Below the pieces are notes generated by a model, which was given only the letters and a program-made list of their open reading frames with translations, was not told the origin of the DNA and did not search any database. Positions 17,714 through 26,382 of a stretch of 64,000 nucleotides of DNA are shown in pieces. Source of the DNA: Nostoc sp. NIES-4103 (lineage in GTDB: Bacteria > Cyanobacteriota > Cyanobacteriia > Cyanobacteriales > Nostocaceae). A program made the position numbers and the translations under genes. The stretch is from the NCBI RefSeq assembly GCF_002368335.1, contig NZ_AP018288.1, positions 3,863,044 to 3,927,043 of the forward strand, given 5' to 3'. How positions within the stretch are numbered: the stretch's first letter is position 1; each line of letters begins with the position of its first letter.

Positions 17714-18451
17714 ATGTCATTTACTTCCATCCCCTCACTAAGAGATCAACAACATCCTTTAGTTCGTCAGCTAGCTGATTGTATTGAGGTAGCTTGGCAT
17801 AAGCACCTAGATCTGTCGCCTTACCATTTGCCTGCTGAGTTGGGGTATGTGGAAGGTAGACTAGAGGGCGAGAAACTGATAATTGAAAATCGCTGCTATC
17901 AAACACCGCAGTTTAGGAAAATGCATTTGGAACTGGCAAGAATCGGAAATATGCTAGATATCTTGCACTGCGTCATGTTTCCGCGTCCAGAGTACGATCT
18001 GCCGATGTTTGGTTGTGATTTAGTCGGGGGTAGAGGTCAAATTAGCGCTGCGATCGCTGACTTATCTCCTGTCAACTTAGACCGCGCTTTACCACAATCC
18101 TATACTGCTGCACTGACGGCGCTGCCAAAGTTGAACTTTTCCCAACCCCGTGAATTACCGGAATGGGGACATATCTTTTCGGATTTTTGCTTGTTTGTAC
18201 GTCCCACTTCCCCAGAAGAAGAAAAGATGTTTCTCTCCCGCGTAGAGGACTTTTTAGAAATTCACTGTACCCAGGCGATCGCTTCTAGTCCAGTTTCACA
18301 GGAACAGACGCTGCAAATTATCGCCGGACAACGTAACTACTGCACCAAACAGCAGCAAAACGATAAAACCCGTCGGGTACTCGAAAAAGCCTTTGGTCAA
18401 GATTGGGCAGAAAATTACATGACCACAGTTTTGTTTGACTTACCGGATTAG
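17714..18451 (+). CDS. pcyA: Phycocyanobilin:ferredoxin oxidoreductase
   Basis: Converts biliverdin IXalpha to phycocyanobilin by four-electron reduction from ferredoxin, supplying the chromophore for phycobilisomes and phytochromes. The 245-residue sequence matches the family closely: LSPYHLPAELGYVEGRLEG, QTPQFRKMHLELA, and HCVMFPRPEYDLPMFGCD with the catalytic His85 and Asp102. The C-terminus is NYCTKQQQNDKTRRVLEKAF. The open frame extends 54 codons upstream into heptamer repeats, but the ATG at 17714 begins MSFTSIPSLR, as expected for PcyA. A single gene, with repeats on both sides. Confidence 0.97.
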   Translation: MSFTSIPSLRDQQHPLVRQLADCIEVAWHKHLDLSPYHLPAELGYVEGRLEGEKLIIENRCYQTPQFRKMHLELARIGNMLDILHCVMFPRPEYDLPMFGCDLVGGRGQISAAIADLSPVNLDRALPQSYTAALTALPKLNFSQPRELPEWGHIFSDFCLFVRPTSPEEEKMFLSRVEDFLEIHCTQAIASSPVSQEQTLQIIAGQRNYCTKQQQNDKTRRVLEKAFGQDWAENYMTTVLFDLPD

Positions 18452-18454
18452 AGT

Positions 18455-18630
18455 AGGGGAGCGGGGGAGCAGGGGAGCAGAGGGAGCAGGGGGAGCAGAG
18501 GGAGCAGGGGGAGCAGGGGGAGCAGAGGGAGCAGGGGAAGAAATAATTAATACCCAATTCCCAATTCCCAATTCCCAATTCCCAATTCCCAATTCCCAAT
18601 TCCCAATTCCCAATTCCCAATTCCCAATTC
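18455..18630. repeat. Short tandem repeats (GGGGAGCAG type, then AATTCCC)
   Basis: GGGAGCAG/GGGAGCAGA units (about 18455-18540) are followed by about eleven AATTCCC heptamers (about 18552-18630), directly after pcyA. No gene. Confidence 0.9.
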
Positions 18631-19707
18631 CCCATGCCCAATTCCCTATCTGTAGGCTCTGTTACGTTTTCCCAGAACTGATAAATGTAGAATTCATTCA
18701 GCGAGAGTTTAATGGAGTCAGACAGCAGCAAAGTCTTTGTAGCAAATAGCCCGTTTGTATAGGCAAGCTAATACCAATTTGTAATTTTTAATTCGTATTT
18801 CTCAATTAAGAAAAACAGGTTTAATCTGGGTTCACCAGTATGCATATGTTGCCGAATTAGAGAAAATTGGTATAAATTTGCTCACAGATTTACTACACAA
18901 TAAAGGAAAATGTAATGTAAGAAATCCTCAATTTGATAGACATTTTTTAGCTAATGTTTGACTGATGCAAAGAAGACTTACTGATAGGTAAAGTTTTTAC
19001 TAAAATTTTAGTAAAAACTCTCAACAACCTAGTAGAAGTTATTTAAACAATACCCAGTTATATTGATGTTGCAGCAAATATCGTGAGGTTATACTTGCTG
19101 CAATCAGTGAACAGAAACATACTGACTGAAGTCATCACAGATTACCATCATAATTAATATGTGAATGATCGCTCTGGTGAATTTGATTCACTGCCACCAA
19201 ACTCTAAATGATAATCAGAGCTATTAGACCTGTTACCAAAATACTTTTTGTAAGAGTTAGAAGGTGCTAAAAGATTAAGAGGGCAATAGAAATTTTATTT
19301 GTTAAATCTTGCCTCTTACCCTTTTTCTAACTTTTGCAATTAGTTTATTGAATAGCCAGCTAGTAAGCAGCGCCATTGTGGAAAGTTGTAGCATCTAGCA
19401 TTAATTAAACAGTGGATTTGAAATAATTCGTAATTGATAACTCGTAATTCGTAATTGAATTAGTTGGAGATTCAAACCCCAACTAATTCAAGACCGCGCT
19501 CATTGAAATTTTAGCTCTTGACTCAAACCCTCTAATTACGAATTACGAATTACGAATTAGTAATTATGTTGAAGCGATACCTAACTTTAAGCCACTGTTG
19601 TTTGTTCTAGGCTGGCTGTTGACTAAAAACTCTTTTTGACTAATTTAACTGCGCCTATTTCGCTTTTTACTTCCATCAGCACAATTCAGATAAACAGGCA
19701 ATATACT
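18631..19707. other. Long intergenic region upstream of the devBCA-like genes
   Basis: About 1.1 kb without a defensible gene. ATACCAATTT at 18771 and AAATTGGTAT ending at 18873 form a 10-bp inverted repeat enclosing a segment that recurs near 26205-26240. TAATTCG-type heptamers lie at about 19425-19460 and, inverted, at 19535-19565. I looked for a GTA-N8-TAC NtcA site near the downstream gene and did not find a convincing one. Confidence 0.5.
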
Positions 19708-21111
19708 ATGTCAAGGGTGACTGAGACAAAACAGCAGCTACTTTATTCGGAACAACCCAAGGTTTGGTGGGGTATTGCTGTAGCTTTACCAATAGCGATC
19801 GCTGCTGGACTGTTAACCACAGCCAAAGTTGAGCAGCTTAGAAAGCTAGGCCCATCCGTACCTGTAAAACCAGTTGCTAACAGTATTAGTGCTGTGGGGC
19901 GTTTGGAACCACAAGGAGAAGTTATTAAACTTTCTGCTCCAGCTGGAGCCTCACGAGTTCAGCAAATCTTTGTCAGAGAAGGAGAACGAGTACGGAAAGG
20001 TCAAATAATTGCGATTTTGGACAATCACGATACCCAAATAGCAGCATTAGAGGAAGCAAAAGCAAAACTGCTAGAATCTCGTGCTAATTTAGCCCAGGTA
20101 AGAGTTGGCTCACCAAGAGACATTCAAGCCCAAACAGCAGTTATTGCTCGTTTGCAAGCTCAGTTGCGTGGGGAAAGTCAAGCTCAACAAGCAACGGTGA
20201 CTCGAATAGCTGCCCAATTAAGTGCCGAAAAAGTTGCTCAACAGGCAACAATTAATCGCTTAGAAGCTGAACTCAGCGGGCAAAAAGATACTTTAAGAGC
20301 AACAATAGCACGGGTACAAGCTCAACAAAATAATGCTCAAGTCGATGCTGGACGCTATGACTATTTATACCGACAAGGTGCTATTTCCCAGCAAGAAAGA
20401 GATAATCGACGACTTCAGGCTGTGACTACTAATCAGCAAGTGGCTGAAAGTCAAGCTACCCTAAGACAAACATTAGCAACTCTACGCCAACAACTGGCCG
20501 AGGCTAGAGCCAACCAGGTAAAAACTTTAACAACTTTGCAACAGCAGTTAATCGAAGCCAAAGTTACCCGCGATAAAACCATAGCAACTTTGCAAAGGCA
20601 AATCGACGAAGAAAAAGCCAGACTCAATAGACTTTTAGAAGTTCGTCCTACTGATATGCAAATAGCCCAAGCCCAAGTGACGAATGCGATCGCCAATGTC
20701 AGACAAGCCGAAGCACAATTGAAATTAAGCTACGTCCAAGCCCCAACTGCTGGCGAAATTTTAACAATTCACACCAAGTCAGGAGAAGCCATCAGTCCCA
20801 ATGGAATCGCTGAAATTGGACAAACCGATCAAATGGTAATCATCGCTGAAGTTCCTGAAGACAGCATTGGTAAAGTGCGTATAGGTCAAGATGCCACTGT
20901 CACTAGTGACAACGGCGCTTTTAATGGCGAATTAAAAGGTATCGTCACTGAAATTGGCAGAAAAATCGGCAAAAAAGACGTATTGAATACAGATCCAGCA
21001 GCAGATGTAGATGCCAGAGTCGTAGAAGTAAAAATTGCCCTATCCCAAGAAGATAGCCAAAAAGTTTCAGGGTTAACCAATGCCAAAGTTCTTGTTGAAA
21101 TTAATAACTAA
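19708..21111 (+). CDS. devB: DevB-like membrane fusion protein of an ABC exporter
   Basis: Periplasmic adaptor subunit of 467 residues in the HlyD/DevB family. One N-terminal membrane helix (WWGIAVALPIAIAAGLL, about 20-36) is followed by the lipoyl half-motif GRLEPQGEVIKLSAPA. A long alanine/glutamine-rich coiled coil (about 105-330) and the second half LSYVQAPTAGEILTIH complete it. Canonical DevBCA exports heterocyst glycolipids; several paralogues exist in Nostoc, so the substrate is uncertain. The ATG at 19708 is preferred to a TTG at 19636. Gene order devB-devC-devA is conserved. Confidence 0.85.
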   Translation: MSRVTETKQQLLYSEQPKVWWGIAVALPIAIAAGLLTTAKVEQLRKLGPSVPVKPVANSISAVGRLEPQGEVIKLSAPAGASRVQQIFVREGERVRKGQIIAILDNHDTQIAALEEAKAKLLESRANLAQVRVGSPRDIQAQTAVIARLQAQLRGESQAQQATVTRIAAQLSAEKVAQQATINRLEAELSGQKDTLRATIARVQAQQNNAQVDAGRYDYLYRQGAISQQERDNRRLQAVTTNQQVAESQATLRQTLATLRQQLAEARANQVKTLTTLQQQLIEAKVTRDKTIATLQRQIDEEKARLNRLLEVRPTDMQIAQAQVTNAIANVRQAEAQLKLSYVQAPTAGEILTIHTKSGEAISPNGIAEIGQTDQMVIIAEVPEDSIGKVRIGQDATVTSDNGAFNGELKGIVTEIGRKIGKKDVLNTDPAADVDARVVEVKIALSQEDSQKVSGLTNAKVLVEINN

Positions 21112-21205
21112 ACAAGACATATACAAAACACTCTATGGATTAACACAACCCAGATCCCGAAGGTGATTTTCAATCCAAAATCCAAAATCTAAAATCCCAA
21201 ATGGT

Positions 21206-22360
21206 ATGAGTTCTAAAATACCTCTATCTTGGCTACAACTGACACGAGAAAAAACTCGTCTAGCCGTGGCACTGGCAGGAATTGCCTTTGCTGATATTCT
21301 CATGTTTATGCAACTAGGTTTCCGAGATGCTCTGTATTATAGTAACGTTCGCTTACATAGTAGCTTACAAGGTGATATCGTTTTAATTAATACCCAATCT
21401 AACGCTGTACTGGCGATGAAGAGCTTTTCCCAACGGCGTTTATACAAAGCTTTAGATTTACAGTCAGTGCAATCGGTACATCCTATATATTTAGACTATA
21501 CAAGTTGGAAAAATCCGATAACAGGTCGTTCTCGGAACCTGCTTGTATTTGGAATTAACCCAGAAAATAACATATTTAATTTACCTGGAGCTCAGGAAAA
21601 CTTAAGTAAAGTACAACTACCTGATGTGGTTTTATTTGACCGTTCTTCTAGGCAGGAATATGGCCCAATTGCTGCTGAGTTTGAGCAGGGTAAAAATGTC
21701 ACAGCAGAAGTAAGAAGAAGAAAAATGAAAGTTGTAGGACTTTTTACTTTAGGTGCATCATTTGGAGCAGATGGTAATTTAATTACTAGTGATGTCAACT
21801 TCCTGCGCTTATTCAATAATCGTCAGCCAGGATTAATCGATATTGGTTTAATCAGAATCAAACCAGGAGCAGACGCGACCGTAGTCACCCAAGAGTTACG
21901 GAATTACTTACCAAAAGATATTAATGTTTTAACAAAACAAGAGTTTATTGATTTTGAGCGTAATTATTGGGCTAGTAGTACAGCTATTGGCTTTATTTTT
22001 ACTTTGGGTACAATCATGGGTTTTATTGTGGGAACTGTGATTGTTTATCAAATTCTTTATACAGAAGTTTCTGATCATTTATCTGAGTATGCGACTTTGA
22101 AAGCAATCGGTTATACACAAAGATATTTGTTAATAGTGATTTTGCAAGAAGCACTTTTATTAGCTTGTTTAGGATATATCCCTGGATGGATGTTTACTAT
22201 GTTGATGTATCAAAAGGCAAGAGAAGCTACACTATTGCCAGTATTTATGAGTTTGGATCGAGCAATATTAGTGTTAATTTTAACTATTATCATGTGCTTT
22301 TTCTCAGGTACGATCGCTGTAAGAAAATTACGCTCTGCTGATCCAGCGGATATCTTTTAA
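21206..22360 (+). CDS. devC: DevC-like ABC exporter permease
   Basis: Inner-membrane subunit of 384 residues in the FtsX/MacB-like DevC family. It has an N-terminal helix (LAVALAGIAFADILMFMQLG), a large extracytoplasmic loop (about 45-255) and three C-terminal helices (GFIFTLGTIMGFIVGTVIVY; LIVILQEALLLACLGYIPG; ILVLILTIIMCFFSGTIAV). It starts 94 bp after devB and belongs to the same transcription unit. It should dimerise with the DevA ATPase encoded downstream. Confidence 0.88.
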   Translation: MSSKIPLSWLQLTREKTRLAVALAGIAFADILMFMQLGFRDALYYSNVRLHSSLQGDIVLINTQSNAVLAMKSFSQRRLYKALDLQSVQSVHPIYLDYTSWKNPITGRSRNLLVFGINPENNIFNLPGAQENLSKVQLPDVVLFDRSSRQEYGPIAAEFEQGKNVTAEVRRRKMKVVGLFTLGASFGADGNLITSDVNFLRLFNNRQPGLIDIGLIRIKPGADATVVTQELRNYLPKDINVLTKQEFIDFERNYWASSTAIGFIFTLGTIMGFIVGTVIVYQILYTEVSDHLSEYATLKAIGYTQRYLLIVILQEALLLACLGYIPGWMFTMLMYQKAREATLLPVFMSLDRAILVLILTIIMCFFSGTIAVRKLRSADPADIF

Positions 22361-22428
22361 GTCAAGGGGACTGGGGACTAGTGATTGGGGACTGGGAGGA
22401 TTAGAAACTTTTATTCAAACACCGCCTA

Positions 22429-22542
22429 ATACCGTTTCACTTTAAAGTTGATACATTTAGGCAAGCTGGGGAAGCTGGGGAGGCTGGGGAGGCTGGGGGA
22501 GCAAGAAAAGTGATTTGTATCAATAATTTCGTGAAATGGTAT
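22429..22542. mobile_element. MITE-like element between devC and devA
   Basis: Imperfect terminal inverted repeats of about 29 bp (ATACCGTTTCAC...TTGATACA on the left, TTGTATCAA...GTGAAATGGTAT on the right) flank about 55 bp of a 9-bp tandem unit (GCTGGGGAG). It has no coding capacity. It splits the otherwise compact devBCA-like unit, leaving 381 bp between devC and devA. Confidence 0.6.
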
Positions 22543-22741
22543 AAATCCTGTAAAACATTTTACTCGTACCACCAGACTGGTTAAAATAATATTTGCAACT
22601 AGTAATAAAATCAATCATAAAATGTTAGGGTTTAACAGTTTAATAATTAAAAATATTTTATGATGGACACATAAGAAAATCTCACTTCTTACAGGCACTA
22701 AACTTCCGTCTCGGAACTACTAACTGATAGCAATTAAATTT

Positions 22742-23464
22742 ATGATGAGACAAGAACCTGTAATCGCCATTAAAAATCTTAACCATTACTATGGCAAAGG
22801 CGCACTAAAAAAACAAATTTTATTTGACATCAATCTAGAAATTTATCCTGGGGAAATTGTCATTATGACCGGGCCATCTGGGTCAGGTAAAACAACATTA
22901 CTGAGCTTGATTGGCGGTTTGCGGTCTGTACAAGAGGGAAGTTTGAAGTTTTTAGGCGTAGAACTGTTTGGTGCTAGTCAGAACAAATTAGTGCAAATTC
23001 GGCGTAACATTGGTTATATTTTTCAGGCTCATAACTTGCTGGGGTTTTTAACAGCTACGCAAAATGTGCAGATGGCTGTGGAATTGAATGATAATATTTC
23101 TCAAAGTGAAGCGATCGCAAAATCACAAGCCATGCTTGGGGCTGTTGGTTTACAAGAAAGAGTTAATTACTACCCGGATAACCTTTCTGGTGGACAAAAA
23201 CAAAGAATAGCGATCGCCCGCGCCCTAGTCAATAGTCCGCCATTGGTTCTAGCAGACGAACCAACAGCAGCTTTGGATAAACAATCAGGACGCGATGTTG
23301 TAGAAATCATGCAAGCCCTAGCCAAAGAACAAGGAACTTCTATCTTGTTAGTGACACACGATAACCGCATTTTGGACATCGCCGATCGCATCGTAGAAAT
23401 GGAAGATGGTCTTTTAGTCCGTAATTCCCAAAGTGCAGTTACTGGTTACGATTCTAAATCATAA
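22742..23464 (+). CDS. devA: DevA-like ABC exporter ATPase
   Basis: ATP-binding subunit of 240 residues in the LolD/MacB-like DevA family. Walker A is GPSGSGKTT (44-52), followed by a Q-loop (IFQAHNLLGFLT), signature LSGGQKQR, Walker B LVLADEPTAALD and the H-loop VTHD. It completes the DevB-DevC-DevA exporter. The start is one of two adjacent ATGs at 22742. The 381-bp gap from devC holds a MITE-like element, so devA may be expressed through it or from its own promoter. Confidence 0.9.
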   Translation: MMRQEPVIAIKNLNHYYGKGALKKQILFDINLEIYPGEIVIMTGPSGSGKTTLLSLIGGLRSVQEGSLKFLGVELFGASQNKLVQIRRNIGYIFQAHNLLGFLTATQNVQMAVELNDNISQSEAIAKSQAMLGAVGLQERVNYYPDNLSGGQKQRIAIARALVNSPPLVLADEPTAALDKQSGRDVVEIMQALAKEQGTSILLVTHDNRILDIADRIVEMEDGLLVRNSQSAVTGYDSKS

Positions 23465-23465
23465 T

Positions 23466-23507
23466 TCAAAACTCATAACTCATAACTCATAACTCATAAC
23501 TTATCAA
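23466..23507. repeat. Heptamer repeat CATAACT
   Basis: Five or so ACTCATA heptamers lie between devA and the convergent hypothetical gene. Confidence 0.8.
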
Positions 23508-23552
23508 TATGTAGCTGCACCCTAAAAGTGTGATTATTTAGTTACAACCAAA

Positions 23553-24335
23553 CTACTTCTGTTGTGCTGGGGTATTTGGTTGGCGACTAGTGCGAAAAGT
23601 CACATTCACACCTTCATTTGATTGTTCTAGCACGAGTAAAGGCGTGGGTTTAGCCTTTTGATCCCAATGCATACTAGCAATGCGCCCTTGAATTGTCGGT
23701 TGCCAAGTATCCTCATCATCAATTGGACTGAGATAAGTTTCAATACAATCAATAATTTGGCTAATAGTGGCAGAAGTTGCTTGTGTCGGTAACTTCATTA
23801 ACCTAATTTGAATGCGAAACAGTACTCGCTTTGCTGAGTTTGGTGGTGTTCCAGTTTCATACTCTACATCAAACATTTCATCTACCTGGCGTCCGGTGCT
23901 ATTGGCAATTCCCAAAGTTCCTTGTTGGGCTTGAGTTGGACGCAGGGCTTGAGAAATTTTATCTTTGACCTTAATTTTAATTTGATTAACGATCGCAAAA
24001 TGAAATACCTCTTCTGACATCCGCATTCTCAGATAATCGAGGTTAAAGTCCCGTGAATTCACCAAATCAGGATTAGTTTCCATTTTGCGGATTGATTCTA
24101 GGGCTAATTTCAACTTTTTCTCTAGTTCTCGCGCCCGGAAGCGTTCAAACTTGAGTTTTTTGTCTAATTGAATCGTCTGAACTTTCAAAAATACAACCGC
24201 AGCAACAGCTACTAAAACTAACCCTCCAGAACCTAGAAGCAAAACCGACGGTGTTTGCGGATCGCTTGCTGGTTGCTGGGTTATCTTTTTTGGCTTTGTC
24301 CCTGAAGACTGGGCAATGAGCATAGAATTTAGCAT
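23553..24335 (-). CDS. Membrane-anchored hypothetical protein with coiled coil
   Basis: Protein of about 260 residues. One strong transmembrane helix (VLLLGSGGLVLVAVAAVVFL, about 31-50) is followed by a lysine/arginine-rich coiled coil (about 55-85). A soluble domain of mixed structure follows (LFRIQIRLMKL; LEQSNEGVNVTFRTSRQ). It resembles conserved cyanobacterial hypotheticals of unknown role. The ATG at 24335 is chosen; an in-frame TTG at 24344 and ATG at 24323 are alternatives. It is divergent from the HAD gene and convergent with devA. Confidence 0.7.
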   Translation of the reverse strand: MLNSMLIAQSSGTKPKKITQQPASDPQTPSVLLLGSGGLVLVAVAAVVFLKVQTIQLDKKLKFERFRARELEKKLKLALESIRKMETNPDLVNSRDFNLDYLRMRMSEEVFHFAIVNQIKIKVKDKISQALRPTQAQQGTLGIANSTGRQVDEMFDVEYETGTPPNSAKRVLFRIQIRLMKLPTQATSATISQIIDCIETYLSPIDDEDTWQPTIQGRIASMHWDQKAKPTPLLVLEQSNEGVNVTFRTSRQPNTPAQQK

Positions 24336-24440
24336 GGTTGGCAAATAAAAACAATTGACTTATTATTTTTAGGATGCCCAAATCTTGGATGCCATCTTGC
24401 TGTATTATTTGTATTTTTTACAGCTTTTCCTCAACTGCAT

Positions 24441-25250
24441 ATGTACAACGACTCAAACCTCACTCTTGGGCATCCCAGCAATGTACAGCAACTATCTCAG
24501 GCTGCATCTACTTGCTTGGGCAATATTCGTCTCATTGCCACAGATATGGATGGTACCCTGACAAGGGAAGGTAAATTTTCTGCCTCACTATTGCAGGCTT
24601 TGGAAGATTTAATAGCAGCTAACATTCAAGTCTTAATTGTCACCGGACGTTCCGCTGGGTGGGTGAATGGATTGAGTTCTTTGTTGCCAGTTGCAGGCGC
24701 GATCGCAGAAAATGGTGGTTTATTCTATCCATCTAAAAGTGAACAATTAATAGCGTTAACACCTATTTCAGAACTAGCAAAACATCGTCAGCATTTAGCT
24801 TTAGTTTTTGAGGAATTACAAACTAAATTTCCTCAAATTAAAGAATCTAGTGATAATCGCTTTCGGATTACCGATTGGACATTTGATGTATCGAGTTTGA
24901 GTTTAGATGAACTACAAACTCTCAATCATCTCTGTCAGCAAATGGGTTGGGGATTTACCTACAGCAACGTCCAGTGCCATATTAAACCACAAGGGCAAGA
25001 AAAGGCAGTTGGATTATTGCAGGTATTGCGAGAATATTTCCCTAGTTACTCACTTGATCAAGTTGTTACTGTTGGCGATAGCCCTAATGATGAAAGTTTA
25101 TTTGATCGGCGTTATTTCCCTTTGTCTGTGGGTGTAGCAAATGTATTGCAATATGCTAATCAATTGCAACATCAGCCTACTTATATTACTGCTGCGGCTG
25201 AAGGTGAAGGATTTTGTGAATTAGCTAATTATATTTTGAAAAGTTTGTAA
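24441..25250 (+). CDS. HAD superfamily hydrolase, Cof/type IIB
   Basis: Soluble phosphatase-like protein of 269 residues. Motif I is DMDGTL (about 35-40, nucleophile Asp), motif II IVTGRSAGW, motif III lysine in KPQGQEKAVGLLQ, and motif IV VVTVGDSPNDESLF. The cap placement and GDSPND are typical of the Cof/sucrose-phosphatase-like HAD group, which dephosphorylates sugars or cofactors. The specific substrate is not visible. ATG start. It is transcribed alone. Confidence 0.85.
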   Translation: MYNDSNLTLGHPSNVQQLSQAASTCLGNIRLIATDMDGTLTREGKFSASLLQALEDLIAANIQVLIVTGRSAGWVNGLSSLLPVAGAIAENGGLFYPSKSEQLIALTPISELAKHRQHLALVFEELQTKFPQIKESSDNRFRITDWTFDVSSLSLDELQTLNHLCQQMGWGFTYSNVQCHIKPQGQEKAVGLLQVLREYFPSYSLDQVVTVGDSPNDESLFDRRYFPLSVGVANVLQYANQLQHQPTYITAAAEGEGFCELANYILKSL

Positions 25251-25581
25251 ATGTAGAGGCTTGACGGCCAAAGTCTGCGAAGGAGACTATAGCAAGATTA
25301 ATAGGAATTGTGTAATATCGAACCGCAGAGGCACGGAGGACACTGAGAAATAAGAGTTTCAGGACTTACGCAAAAATTGCCAAAAATCTTAATTTATCGT
25401 AGACGCGTACTGCTTCGCAGAACTCGCAGAGTAGCGGCTTCCCGAAGGGTACCGCTAAGACGCCAAGAACGCCGAGAATGCGTAGAGTGTGCGTAAGTCC
25501 TAAGTTTGAAAGTTGTTTTGCGTAAGTCTGACAAGATTAAGATAGGAGAATATAAACAATCATTGGGAGGAATCAATCGTC
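25251..25581. repeat. Intergenic dispersed repeats
   Basis: This gap contains a CAGAGGCACGGAGGACAC repeat related to those near 5.5, 16.9, 30.9 and 41.8 kb. It also has a segment with TACTGCTTCGCAGAACTCGC and ACGCCAAGAACGCCGAGAA words. No gene is supported. Confidence 0.6.
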
Positions 25582-26133
25582 ATGTCTGTGATTGTTGCTA
25601 AATGGTCGATTGACGAATATCATCGCATGATTGAGGCTGGCATTTTGAGCGATCGCAAAGTCGAACTACTCCAAGGAGAAATTGTCGAAATCTCCCCAGA
25701 AGGGGAACCACATGCTTATTCTAGTGATGAAGCTGGTGAATATCTAGCAAAGTTATTGTCTGGACGCGCCAAAGTTCGTCAAGCTAAGCCTATTACTTTA
25801 CCGAATGACTCGGAACCTGAACCAGATATTGCCATTGTCCAACCTTTAGGACGGGAGTATCGAGAACATCATCCTTATCCAGAAAATATTTTCTGGTTAA
25901 TTGAATACGCTAACTCCAGTTTAGAAAAAGATTTAGAAATCAAAAGTAAAATCTACGCACAAGCAGGTATTTCCGAGTATTGGGTTGTTAATTTGAAAAA
26001 GCTACATTTAGTAGTGTTCCGAGAAATATTAGATGGAGAATACGCAACAAAGCTAACATTAACTACGGGAACAATTCAACCCCTGACATTCCCAGATGTA
26101 TCTATTTCTGTGGAACAGATTATTAATAGCTAG
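25582..26133 (+). CDS. Uma2 family (DUF820) putative endonuclease
   Basis: Protein of 183 residues in the Uma2/DUF820 family, a PD-(D/E)XK-like fold hugely expanded in cyanobacteria. Conserved pieces are VELLQGEIVEISPEG, EPEPDIAIVQP and NIFWLIEYANSSLEKDLEIKSKIYAQAGISEYWVV, containing the acidic and lysine residues of the putative active site. Strong GGGAGG ribosome-binding site. Cellular role unproven; many copies travel as solitary accessory genes. Confidence 0.88.
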   Translation: MSVIVAKWSIDEYHRMIEAGILSDRKVELLQGEIVEISPEGEPHAYSSDEAGEYLAKLLSGRAKVRQAKPITLPNDSEPEPDIAIVQPLGREYREHHPYPENIFWLIEYANSSLEKDLEIKSKIYAQAGISEYWVVNLKKLHLVVFREILDGEYATKLTLTTGTIQPLTFPDVSISVEQIINS

Positions 26134-26204
26134 TACAATTTTAGATTTTAGATTTGAGATTTTGGATTGGAATAAACGGCATTTATCAAGTCTGTTTAAT
26201 TTAG

Positions 26205-26382
26205 CTTATACCAATTCTCTAAAATCCGGCAACACATTCAAACCCCGAAATCCAGTAGAGACGATTCGCCGAATCGTCTCTACAATTACGAATTACGAAT
26301 TACCCTCCGGGTTCGGCAGTTACTCCACTTGGGGAAACCCCAAGACCGTACTGCCTCACGAATTACGAATTATTTTGACAAC
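26205..26382. repeat. Cluster of palindromic and dispersed repeats upstream of ilvA's 3' end
   Basis: Three parts can be seen. TATACCAATT...CGGCAACACAT (26205-26240) matches, inverted, sequence near 18845-18873. A perfect palindrome with 14-bp arms (GTAGAGACGATTCG) and a 1-nt centre occupies 26255-26283. A nested palindrome at 26316-26355 (GGCAGT...CTTGGGG-AAA-CCCCAAG...ACTGCC) is related to 38476-38570. Confidence 0.7.

Noticed and set aside
19500..19707. NtcA or other nitrogen-control site upstream of devB
   Set aside because: No GTA-N8-TAC with a well-placed -10 box seen; the TAATTCG repeats dominate the region.
26300..26320. GGGTTCG near 26309 as a possible tRNA T-arm
   Set aside because: No acceptor stem or anticodon arm around it; it lies in a palindromic repeat family.
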